This document shows, one piece after another, positions 1-5,083 of a DNA stretch of 5,083 nucleotides (position 1 is the first letter of the stretch; each line of letters starts with the position of its first letter). This DNA comes from Anaerolineaceae bacterium (GTDB lineage Bacteria; Chloroflexota; Anaerolineae; Anaerolineales; Anaerolineaceae): assembly GCA_003532515.1 (NCBI GenBank), contig DOEX01000132.1, positions 1 through 5,083 of the forward strand, written 5' to 3'. A program made the position numbers and the translations under genes. The notes under the pieces were generated by a model that ran no database searches, was not told the origin of the DNA, and was given only the letters and a program-made list of their open reading frames with translations.

Positions 1-90
1 CCTGGCATGACTGATGGCGGTGCTTCTGTGCTTTATCCGGATGTTGGCGCCATCCAGGCTATCATCAGGCAGGCACTTTGGATTGAATAA
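1..90 (+). CDS. C-terminal tail of an unidentified protein (5' end outside window)
   Basis: Frame 1 is open from the first base to a TAA at 88-90 and gives 29 residues, beginning PGMTDGGASVLYPD and ending RQALWIE. The other two plus frames and the minus frames are interrupted or give unlikely cysteine- and tryptophan-rich peptides. The codons used (GAT, GTT, GGC, ATC, CAG) resemble those of the neighbouring genes. I do not recognise the family from so short a tail. A glycine-rich turn followed by a terminal amphipathic helix (about residues 15-26) is a plausible soluble-enzyme ending, but that is inference. The gene is convergent with tilS, with 5 bases between the two stop codons, so there is no room for a terminator between them. 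Confidence 0.6.
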   Translation, partial: PGMTDGGASVLYPDVGAIQAIIRQALWIE

Positions 91-95
91 GCAGA

Positions 96-1526
96 TCAGG
101 CGGGTGGGATAAGTTCGAGGTGCAGAACCTCGACTTCATCACCAGTAAGGCGCCAGGCTTGAGCGATCCTCAAACCGGCTACCCACAAAATCGACCCCGC
201 ACTGCATACAACCGGCCAATTACGCCGTGCAGTGTGGGGGATTTTTTCGTTAATTAAGAAGTCACTCATCTTTTGGTGCTTGTGCACCATGCCAAGCGGT
301 GACCACCGTTCCCCTTCGATTGGCGGTCTGACTACTAGCGGCCACTCCAGGTCTGCTGGATTCAACCAGGCATGCTCTGAATGCTGTTTGATATCGGGTG
401 GCAGACGATCATAGTCCTTCTTATCGACCAATTCAGCTTTGATCTGCCAGCCAGCCTGAAGCTTGGCTGGTTTTTTAATCATCAGCTTAAGAGGTGTAAG
501 GTCGGGAATTTGTGGAAATTGGGTCTGCGGCAGATCAAACCTACCCAGCGAGAGCAGAAAGGTTTCAGGCTGATTCTGGATCAGGATGCCCGCCTTGAAA
601 TCTACTCTGGGCATGATCTCATCGACGGCCTTTCGGGCACGCTGCAGTTCCAGGAAGCCAAGGTCGCGCAGACCGGGTACCAACCGTTCAGCTGCTTTGA
701 TCAAGAGTCGGTATTGAATAGCCTCGTCCAATTTACCCCATTCTGAGCGCTTAAAAAGCAGGGCTTTGCCTGGGAACTCATTGGTGAGGCAGTTTTGCCA
801 TGCAAGTTCAGTCATTTTCTCCAGCACCTGGCGGTCAAACTCGATCACTTCTGCGTTCCTCGCCAGGATAGCACGGAAGGATGGTTGGATTTCTTCGATG
901 TGGGGAATCAGGCCATGCCGCAAGCGGTTGCGGTAAAAACGCAGGTCCTGGTTAGATTCATCCTCGATAGGTTCAATTCGGTTGTCTTCACAGTATTCAA
1001 GGATTTCTTCCTTGCTGGTATCCAAAAGTGGTCGCCATATGGGAATGTCTTGAGTAAGCTTGGGAAGCGTCTCTATTGGACGCATGCCAGTCAAGCCGTT
1101 GATCCCGCTTCCGCGTAAAAAATGCATCAAGATCGTCTCGACCTGGTCGTCCAGATGGTGGGCGGTCAGGATGGCCTGGGCATTGTGCTTATGGGCGATA
1201 CTGGTCAAAAATTCATAACGGCAGAACCGGGCGGCTTCCTCCAGCCCCAATTTGTTGGTTTTACCAAAAAGGCGCACATTGCCTGACCCCATCTCGGTTT
1301 CCAACCCCCAGGATCTCATGAGCGACAAAACTTGCTGGGCCTGTTCGGCCGAGAGCGGTCTGAGTTGGTGATCATAGTGAGCAGGAATTAGCATCAGACC
1401 AGAATTTAGCAGGAGATGAGACAGGCACAGGCTATCAGCGCCACCGGAAACAGCAATCACAATCGGTTTTGCCGTGTCAGGATGGTAACGTTGCAGGAAA
1501 TTAAGTAGAAATTGTGCCAGGTCCAT
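96..1526 (-). CDS. tilS: tRNA(Ile)-lysidine synthase
   Basis: TilS attaches lysine to C34 of the CAU-anticodon tRNA-Ile using ATP, through an adenylated tRNA intermediate. This changes both codon reading (AUG to AUA) and charging (Met to Ile), and it is essential in most bacteria. The 476-residue protein shows the N-type PP-loop motif SGGADS at 27-32, LGLEEAARFCRYEFL at 93-107, the TAHHLDDQVETILMHFLRG block at 121-139, and the DxSNxDxxYxRNRxR signature around 189-203. A linker follows, then the C-terminal TilS domain at about 395-471 (GERWSPLGM, then VAGLRIAQAWRL). Length is normal for the long, E. coli-like form. The ATG at 1524-1526 has no Shine-Dalgarno sequence, but a TATAAT box lies 7 bases upstream, which suggests a leaderless mRNA. 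The gene is divergent from coaE and convergent with the gene ending at 90. Nothing in the sequence indicates damage. Confidence 0.97.
   Translation of the reverse strand: MDLAQFLLNFLQRYHPDTAKPIVIAVSGGADSLCLSHLLLNSGLMLIPAHYDHQLRPLSAEQAQQVLSLMRSWGLETEMGSGNVRLFGKTNKLGLEEAARFCRYEFLTSIAHKHNAQAILTAHHLDDQVETILMHFLRGSGINGLTGMRPIETLPKLTQDIPIWRPLLDTSKEEILEYCEDNRIEPIEDESNQDLRFYRNRLRHGLIPHIEEIQPSFRAILARNAEVIEFDRQVLEKMTELAWQNCLTNEFPGKALLFKRSEWGKLDEAIQYRLLIKAAERLVPGLRDLGFLELQRARKAVDEIMPRVDFKAGILIQNQPETFLLSLGRFDLPQTQFPQIPDLTPLKLMIKKPAKLQAGWQIKAELVDKKDYDRLPPDIKQHSEHAWLNPADLEWPLVVRPPIEGERWSPLGMVHKHQKMSDFLINEKIPHTARRNWPVVCSAGSILWVAGLRIAQAWRLTGDEVEVLHLELIPPA
451..476 (+). terminator. Possible intrinsic terminator antisense within tilS
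   Basis: CCAGCC (451-456) can pair with GGCTGG (465-470) across an 8-base loop, and six T residues follow at once (471-476). The 5' arm is duplicated in register (CCAGCCAGCC, 447-456), so two pairings are possible. On the plus strand this has the form of a factor-independent terminator, although the 6-bp stem is short. It could stop read-through from the convergent gene ending at 90, which has no terminator of its own before tilS. The sequence also encodes tilS residues on the other strand (KKPAKLQAGW), so the T-run may just be lysine codons. Confidence 0.35.
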
Positions 1527-1533
1527 GTAGAAA

Positions 1534-1539
1534 ATTATA
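1534..1539 (-). promoter_or_regulatory. -10 box of tilS, leaderless arrangement
   Basis: The minus strand reads TATAAT, a perfect -10 hexamer, with 7 bases between it and the ATG of tilS. A transcript starting the usual 6-8 bases downstream would begin at or next to the A of the ATG. No purine-rich ribosome binding site lies between. I see no convincing -35 hexamer 16-18 bases further upstream. Confidence 0.6.
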
Positions 1540-1588
1540 GCTTAAGGCACCTCGTAAAACGACAGGTTTAGGTCTCAATTGTTTGCAG

Positions 1589-1594
1589 TATACT
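1589..1594 (+). promoter_or_regulatory. -10 box of coaE, leaderless arrangement
   Basis: TATACT lies 6 bases before the ATG at 1601, so transcription would start at or beside the start codon. There is no Shine-Dalgarno sequence. The same hexamer followed by T recurs upstream of cdaA at 2875. The -35 position is weak, and no TGn extension is present. Confidence 0.55.
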
Positions 1595-1600
1595 TTAGTT

Positions 1601-2674
1601 ATGAGTCAGAAGCCCTTCGTGATTGGATTGACCGGAAACATAGCTTCGGGGAAGAGCGTCATCCGCAATTACCTGGCTAATTTCGGTGCGTACACAATTG
1701 ACGCTGATCTGACTGCCCGGGACAGCTACCTACCTGGCACTCCTGCATACCAGTCCATTCTGGACTATTTTGGGGAAGACCTCTGCCTGGCAGACGGGCA
1801 GATCAACCGCAGCAAACTGGGACGAATTGTGTTTTCAGATCCAGAAAAATTGAAAAAACTGGAGGAAATTGTCCACCCTTACGTCCACGAGGCAATATCG
1901 GAACAAATTGAGAATTGCGATCGCCCGATATTAGTAATTGAAGCGATCAAACTGCTTGAATCTCAAGTTGTCTCACTTTGCGATCAAGTCTGGACAGCCG
2001 CCGCAGACAAACAGGTTCGCTTTGAACGCCTGGTAGAAAACCGCGGGCATAGCGAAAGCCTCGCATGGACAAAAATCAATTCCCAGGCACCCCAGGAAGA
2101 AAAAATTGCCCGTTCTGATACTGTTATATGGACTGATAACAGTTTTGAGGAAACCTTCCAGCAAACGATGGAGGCAATTCGTAGATTAGGTTTGCCCCTG
2201 GTCAGACAAATTGATCAAAATTCTCTCCACCTGCGATCGATTCTTGAAAGCCAATTTTCCTGTGCATGTGACTTAATGTCAGCTGGTACAAATCAAGAAT
2301 GGACATGCGACCGAATTTACCACGTGATGGCTGCAAAACTGACTCCGGTGCTCATTTACAAAGAAGAAGTGATCCAGGTTCAACGACTTAGCACTCGTCA
2401 AAACCTTGTAATGCTGACCCATCAAACCCCAATAAAAACAGAGCAAGCCTCTAATCATGAAATCTTGCCCATGCTTGAAGCCTGGTTGCAAGGCGCCTAC
2501 TCCCTTTTCGTTATATCACGCGAACTCTTGCCTTCCAAAGACGCATGGCAATGCGACTTCTTACCTGGTGAAGATATCCCAGAAGAGATTACCCAATCTA
2601 CTTATGTTTCATTTTTGAAAGAGAATGGTTTGATGCCCGGGGAAGTCTGGGTTAAGAAAATTTCCAACAACTGA
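1601..2674 (+). CDS. coaE: Dephospho-CoA kinase with unassigned C-terminal domain
   Basis: CoaE phosphorylates the 3'-hydroxyl of dephospho-CoA with ATP, the last step of coenzyme A synthesis, in the cytoplasm. From the ATG at 1601 the protein has 357 residues. The kinase domain (about 5-197) contains the P-loop GNIASGKS (12-19), the DAD substrate-site motif (34-36), INRSKLGRIVFSDP (68-81), the VHPYV block (91-95), VIEAIKLLES (112-121), the lid arginines in RFERLVENRG (140-149) and SQAPQEEKIARSD (161-173). Typical CoaE is about 200 residues, so residues 200-357 are an addition. They contain a CxC (221-223) plus C236, a predicted beta-rich stretch (about 249-275) and a helix (about 287-299). 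The end, FLKENGLMPGEVWVKK, vaguely resembles the last strand of GNAT acetyltransferases. A longer start at TTG 1583 is unlikely because it would place the -10 box inside the gene. Confidence 0.93.
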   Translation: MSQKPFVIGLTGNIASGKSVIRNYLANFGAYTIDADLTARDSYLPGTPAYQSILDYFGEDLCLADGQINRSKLGRIVFSDPEKLKKLEEIVHPYVHEAISEQIENCDRPILVIEAIKLLESQVVSLCDQVWTAAADKQVRFERLVENRGHSESLAWTKINSQAPQEEKIARSDTVIWTDNSFEETFQQTMEAIRRLGLPLVRQIDQNSLHLRSILESQFSCACDLMSAGTNQEWTCDRIYHVMAAKLTPVLIYKEEVIQVQRLSTRQNLVMLTHQTPIKTEQASNHEILPMLEAWLQGAYSLFVISRELLPSKDAWQCDFLPGEDIPEEITQSTYVSFLKENGLMPGEVWVKKISNN

Positions 2675-2698
2675 TTTAAATTTTCTGCTGCGGAGATC

Positions 2699-2707
2699 TG
2701 CCATAAT
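2699..2707 (+). promoter_or_regulatory. Possible extended -10 promoter
   Basis: TGCCATAAT matches the extended -10 form TGnTATAAT with one mismatch in the hexamer (CATAAT). Transcription would begin near 2714, four bases before the structured segment at 2718. No -35 box is evident, as is common for extended -10 promoters. A single match of this kind could be chance. Confidence 0.3.
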
Positions 2708-2717
2708 CGCCCATTGA

Positions 2718-2792
2718 ATTGGGACGGCGTGGCAGCTGTCCCCAATGTTGTTATGGAGAACAGCTGCCGAATGAGTGCCAGATGAGGACACT
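2718..2792 (+). ncRNA. Candidate structured RNA: H-type pseudoknot plus hairpin
   Basis: Seen directly: ATTGGGAC (2718-2725) is complementary to GTCCCCAAT (2738-2746) apart from one bulged C at 2740. GGCAGCT (2731-2737), inside the loop so formed, is complementary to AGCTGCC (2762-2768). Nested this way, the pairs make a classic H-type pseudoknot with stems of 8 and 7 bp, a 5-base first loop and a 15-base last loop. If the first stem is absent, the second can grow to 9 bp (GGCAGCTGT with ACAGCTGCC, 2760-2768), so the two states partly compete. A further hairpin follows: AGTGCC (2774-2779) with GGaCACT (2786-2792, one bulged A), loop AGATGA. No T-run follows, so it is not a terminator. It could be a cis-regulatory leader of cdaA or a small RNA. 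I match it to no known riboswitch class. Function is unknown. Confidence 0.35.
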
Positions 2793-2848
2793 GACCCGAT
2801 CTTAGGATGATCATCAACAATCTCAAAAATGTTTAAATCTTTATAAAT

Positions 2849-2862
2849 TTACAGGTTACAGG
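2849..2862 (+). repeat. Tandem 7-base repeat upstream of the cdaA -10 box
   Basis: TTACAGG occurs twice head to tail. The second copy ends 12 bases before the TATACT box, so the repeat covers the region where RNA polymerase or an activator would bind. No proper -35 hexamer sits at 16-18 bases: TTTACA at 2848 gives 21 and TTACAG at 2856 gives 13. The repeat may therefore be a regulator site or a spacing variant. Chance duplication of 7 bases is also possible. Confidence 0.35.
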
Positions 2863-2874
2863 CTCGAAAGAGGT

Positions 2875-2880
2875 TATACT
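2875..2880 (+). promoter_or_regulatory. -10 box of the cdaA-cdaR operon
   Basis: TATACT lies at the end of an AT-rich stretch (2820-2880), 25 bases before the cdaA ATG. Transcription would start near 2887, giving a leader of roughly 19 bases that includes the ribosome binding site. This contrasts with the leaderless arrangement at tilS and coaE. Confidence 0.5.
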
Positions 2881-2894
2881 TAATTTCTTACAAT

Positions 2895-2900
2895 AGGTAG
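2895..2900 (+). promoter_or_regulatory. Ribosome binding site of cdaA
   Basis: AGGTAG, a moderate Shine-Dalgarno match, ends 5 bases before the ATG at 2906. It supports that start, which also gives a normal N-terminus leading into the first membrane helix. Confidence 0.55.
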
Positions 2901-2905
2901 AAAAA

Positions 2906-3793
2906 ATGCAAGAGATTTGGAATAACCTCATTTTTATCCTGGAGCGGTTCACCTGGTCCAGCTTGCTTGACATTCTCCTGGTGACCATCTTCTTCAGTTT
3001 GCTGCTTTACCTGTTGCGAGATACGGATGCCCAGACCCTGTTGCGAGGCATTTTCCTGATTGTTATCCTGGTGTTCTTGCTCACCTCTCTGGTCAATCTG
3101 CCGGCATTCTCATGGCTCGTACAAACGGTTTCACCTGCTTTGATCATCGCCGTACCTGTCATTTTTGCCCCCGAGATCCGGCGGGGTCTTGAGCGCATGG
3201 GGAGTATGGGTGAATTACGCTTCTGGCGTAGTCCCAAGGGTTCACGAGCCTCACAGGAATTGGAAGCGACGCTCACCGCAGTTACTAAAGCAGTGGTTCA
3301 ACTGGCAGAACGACGACATGGTGCCCTGATAGTATTGACGAGGCGAGAGATGTTGGATCGGTTCTATAAAAATGGGGTTATGTTAAATTCGGATGTCAGC
3401 CCGCAAGTGCTCCTGCAAATCTTCTATCCCAACACACCTCTCCACGATGGTGCCGTGATCATCTTTGAAAACCGCATCAAAGCGGCTGCTTGTGTTATGC
3501 CTCTTTCCAGCAGTGGTGTCCTGAATAGCACCGCAGATCGTTCCCTGGGGCTACGACACCGGGCTGCCATGGGAATCAGCGAAGTCAGCGACGCCCTGGC
3601 AGTGGTCGTCTCGGAAGAGACTGGTACGATCTCAATTGCTCATCGCGGTCGACTCATCAGACGTCTGGATGGTGAACGCTTGCTTAACAGTATGCGCGCC
3701 ATTATGGCGACTGATCAACCAGTCAAGACGAATCGCCTGAAGAGGCTCTTCAAGAAAAACCAGGTTGAAGAGCAGATGGAGGAAACAGAATGA
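2906..3793 (+). CDS. cdaA: Membrane diadenylate cyclase (c-di-AMP synthase)
   Basis: CdaA (also called DacA) condenses two ATP into cyclic di-AMP at a dimer of DAC domains, on the cytoplasmic face of the membrane. In other bacteria c-di-AMP controls potassium and osmolyte transport and envelope homeostasis. The 295-residue protein has three N-terminal hydrophobic helices (about 17-37, 45-65 and 74-89), a short charged linker, and a DAC domain from about 118 to 265. Catalytic motifs are visible: DGA at 181-183 within NTPLHDGAVIIF, RHR at 217-219 followed by AAMGISEVSDA, and SEETGTISIAHRG at 236-248. The usual GTRHR motif reads GLRHR, with Leu216 in place of Thr. The last 25 residues are charged and probably disordered. 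Length is slightly above the Bacillus CdaA of about 273 residues. The stop codon overlaps the start of cdaR, its usual regulatory partner. Confidence 0.96.
   Translation: MQEIWNNLIFILERFTWSSLLDILLVTIFFSLLLYLLRDTDAQTLLRGIFLIVILVFLLTSLVNLPAFSWLVQTVSPALIIAVPVIFAPEIRRGLERMGSMGELRFWRSPKGSRASQELEATLTAVTKAVVQLAERRHGALIVLTRREMLDRFYKNGVMLNSDVSPQVLLQIFYPNTPLHDGAVIIFENRIKAAACVMPLSSSGVLNSTADRSLGLRHRAAMGISEVSDALAVVVSEETGTISIAHRGRLIRRLDGERLLNSMRAIMATDQPVKTNRLKRLFKKNQVEEQMEETE
3778..3782 (+). promoter_or_regulatory. Ribosome binding site of cdaR
   Basis: GGAGG, the strongest Shine-Dalgarno in the window, lies inside the last codons of cdaA, 7 bases before the ATG at 3790 and 10 before a second ATG at 3793. 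The spacing favours 3790. Confidence 0.7.
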
Positions 3794-5019
3794 TGGACTT
3801 TCTAAAACGGGTCCTTAAACTGCTTCCCATCTTCTTTACAGCATTAATCCTGGCGGTAATAGTGTGGGTTTCTTCAGTTAGCTCCAGTGATCCAAACGAG
3901 GTCGTCTCTTACACTACCCCGGTTTCCCTGACCATATTAGGACAAAATCCTGATTTCCTGATAACAGAGCAAAGTGCTGATAACCTCACTATCACATTAA
4001 GAGCACCGCGATCTGTCCATGACCAGATTTCGCGAAATTTTAACCGGATTTCCGCCCGGATTAATCTATCAGGGCTCACGAGCGGCACTTACGCTCTGAT
4101 CCCTGAAGTAGACCTGGCTGGTTTCAAACCAGTGCAGGTCCTGGAGGTCACTCCAGCCGAGGTGAATATCACCCTGGAACAAATAGCGACAAAAACCTTG
4201 GATATCACTCTTCTGCAAACCGGAAACCTCCCGATTAGTTATGAAGCTGATGAAGCGGTGTTGAGCAGTGAAACCGTAGAATTAATGGGACCTCAATCGA
4301 GAGTTAGTGAAGTAAACGATGTTGTCGCAAGCGTTGATCTTAGCAACACCACAACCACCATCATAAGGATTGTTGAGCTGCGTCCAATTGACCGGCGGGG
4401 TAACGTGGTTGAGGGGGTTAGTTTGAACCCAACCTCTATTACGGTAGAAGTGCCGATCAGACAATTGGTCGGCTACCGCAACGTCTTCATAAAAATCGTC
4501 ACCACAGGTACAATCGCCCAGGGTTATCACTTGACAGGTCTGCTCGTCACACCACCGAATGTAACCATCTATGCCTCAGATCCTGCTCTCGCTGATGAAA
4601 TGCCTGCTTTTTTGGATACATCTCCCATTAACCTTAGCGGAGCGTATGAAGATTTCAGCATGAGTGTTGAACTGCAACTGCAGGATGGCATCGTTGTTGT
4701 TGGCAACCAGCAGGTAATTGTTGATGTAGGTATTGATGCGATCCAGTCTTCAACCCAGTTCGTCGGCGTGCCAGTTGAAATCATTAACATGGGCGTGGGC
4801 TTGACAGTCAACATTTCGCCTGACAAGGTTGATCTTTACATCTCTGGTCCCATGAATTTACTTGAAGAGCTTACTGCGGATAATATTCGGGTAACGCTTG
4901 ACCTGAGCAATCGTAGCCCTGGGACTTATCAATTATCGCCTGAAATCTTATTGAACAATGATGAACTGCGGCTTGACTCAATTCTGCCTGGCACCATTGA
5001 AGTCGTTTTGTGGCGTTGA
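3790..5019 (+). CDS. cdaR: YbbR-domain regulator of diadenylate cyclase
   Basis: CdaR (YbbR) proteins are membrane-anchored and extracytoplasmic, and in Firmicutes they bind CdaA and modulate c-di-AMP synthesis. The 409-residue product has a short basic N-terminus, one membrane helix (about 11-29) and no cleavage site I would trust, so it is probably an anchor. Four YbbR-type repeats of about 85-90 residues follow, at roughly 42-131, 137-222, 229-314 and 322-407. Each is beta-rich and closes on a strand such as TPAEVNITLE, LNPTSITVEV or PGTIEVVLW. The middle and end of repeats carry the family's V-x-L-S-G and G-x-Y patterns (for example INLSGLTSGTYAL, 91-103, and LDLSNRSPGTYQL, 370-382). It starts within the stop region of cdaA (ATGA overlap), implying translational coupling and matched expression. 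Serine, threonine and asparagine are abundant, as expected outside the membrane. Confidence 0.92.
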   Translation: MMDFLKRVLKLLPIFFTALILAVIVWVSSVSSSDPNEVVSYTTPVSLTILGQNPDFLITEQSADNLTITLRAPRSVHDQISRNFNRISARINLSGLTSGTYALIPEVDLAGFKPVQVLEVTPAEVNITLEQIATKTLDITLLQTGNLPISYEADEAVLSSETVELMGPQSRVSEVNDVVASVDLSNTTTTIIRIVELRPIDRRGNVVEGVSLNPTSITVEVPIRQLVGYRNVFIKIVTTGTIAQGYHLTGLLVTPPNVTIYASDPALADEMPAFLDTSPINLSGAYEDFSMSVELQLQDGIVVVGNQQVIVDVGIDAIQSSTQFVGVPVEIINMGVGLTVNISPDKVDLYISGPMNLLEELTADNIRVTLDLSNRSPGTYQLSPEILLNNDELRLDSILPGTIEVVLWR

Positions 5020-5031
5020 CGTAGAAAGATT

Positions 5032-5035
5032 AGGA
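5032..5035 (+). promoter_or_regulatory. Ribosome binding site of der
   Basis: AGGA, within TAGGAAA, lies 8 bases before the ATG at 5044. Only 24 bases separate the cdaR stop from this start and no terminator fits between them, so der is probably cotranscribed with cdaA-cdaR. Confidence 0.5.
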
Positions 5036-5043
5036 AATCCCCT

Positions 5044-5083
5044 ATGCAAAAACCTGTAATTGTTTTGGTCGGAAGACCAAATG
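5044..5083 (+). CDS. der: Ribosome biogenesis GTPase Der (EngA), 5' end only
   Basis: Thirteen codons are visible, MQKPVIVLVGRPN, and the frame is open to the window edge. A start about ten residues before GRPN, after a V-x-L-V strand, is the typical N-terminus of Der, whose first P-loop reads GRPNVGKST. Der is a double-GTPase needed for late 50S subunit assembly. Other TRAFAC GTPases (Era, MnmE, ObgE) can have GRPNVGKS or similar P-loops. In Era the loop usually lies after a longer lead, and in MnmE it is internal, so Der is the best reading but not certain. The product is truncated by the window edge and not by a mutation. Confidence 0.75.
   Translation, partial: MQKPVIVLVGRPN

Noticed and set aside
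381..1118. Plus-strand open frames of 107-121 residues opposite tilS
   Set aside because: They are mirror frames of a well-supported tilS, with no start signals and no family resemblance.
1583..1600. TTG start extending coaE by six residues
   Set aside because: No ribosome binding site precedes it. The TATACT box would lie inside the gene, and CoaE proteins normally begin 5-10 residues before the P-loop strand, as from the ATG at 1601.
2675..2700. Intrinsic terminator for coaE
   Set aside because: GCGGA and TCTGC could pair, but only with a two-base loop and a G-T pair, and no T-run follows. Transcription may read on toward cdaA.
2753..2785. Ten-codon open frame (MENSCRMSAR) inside the structured region
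   Set aside because: It has no Shine-Dalgarno and its codons are explained by the paired RNA arms. A leader peptide cannot be excluded but has no positive support.
2806..2815. Perfect palindrome GATGATCATC as an operator
   Set aside because: Several 10-base palindromes are expected by chance in a window of this size, and it is about 60 bases from the nearest promoter element.
2602..2826. Minus-strand open frames of 60-74 residues crossing the coaE 3' end and the intergenic gap
   Set aside because: They overlap the real coaE sequence, have no ribosome binding site or recognisable motif, and have a composition unlike the neighbouring proteins.
2714..2905. Known ydaO-type c-di-AMP riboswitch controlling cdaA
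   Set aside because: The conserved ydaO sequence blocks and pseudo-symmetric fold are not seen. The paired segments here are too short and ordered differently.
3007..3276. Minus-strand 89-residue frame opposite cdaA
   Set aside because: It overlaps the membrane and linker region of an intact cdaA and shows no ribosome binding site or motif.

Overview
The window reads as ordinary bacterial chromosome. Gene content and layout fit a member of the Chloroflexota, perhaps Anaerolineae-like. This rests on an estimated base composition near 50% GC, a cdaA-cdaR pair that leads into der rather than glmM, a long dephospho-CoA kinase with an extra C-terminal domain, and -10 boxes placed so close to start codons that transcripts would be leaderless. 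The taxonomic call is an inference and could be wrong. I see no mobile element, CRISPR array, tRNA or rRNA gene.

Layout. Positions 1-90 hold the C-terminal tail of an unidentified plus-strand gene. It ends 5 bases from the stop codon of tilS (minus strand, 96-1526), which encodes tRNA(Ile)-lysidine synthase. A 74-base divergent intergenic region (1527-1600) separates tilS from coaE (1601-2674, plus). Each of these two genes has a good -10 hexamer 6-7 bases before its ATG and no Shine-Dalgarno sequence, so both are probably leaderless. coaE encodes dephospho-CoA kinase followed by about 155 residues of unassigned sequence. A 231-base gap (2675-2905) follows. It contains a possible extended -10 promoter, a compact set of complementary segments that can fold as an H-type pseudoknot plus a bulged hairpin, and then an AT-rich promoter region for cdaA.

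From 2906 the plus strand carries cdaA (membrane diadenylate cyclase), cdaR (YbbR-domain regulator, overlapping cdaA by 4 bases) and the first 13 codons of der (EngA, ribosome-assembly GTPase), probably as one operon. CdaA makes the second messenger c-di-AMP from two ATP, and CdaR is its membrane-anchored extracytoplasmic partner. The other genes are core housekeeping functions: AUA decoding (TilS), the last step of CoA synthesis (CoaE) and 50S ribosome assembly (Der).

The most interesting parts are the possible structured RNA between coaE and cdaA, the unusual C-terminal half of CoaE, and the back-to-back leaderless promoters. The protein-coding core is well supported. The RNA and promoter calls were made by eye and need computation or experiment.
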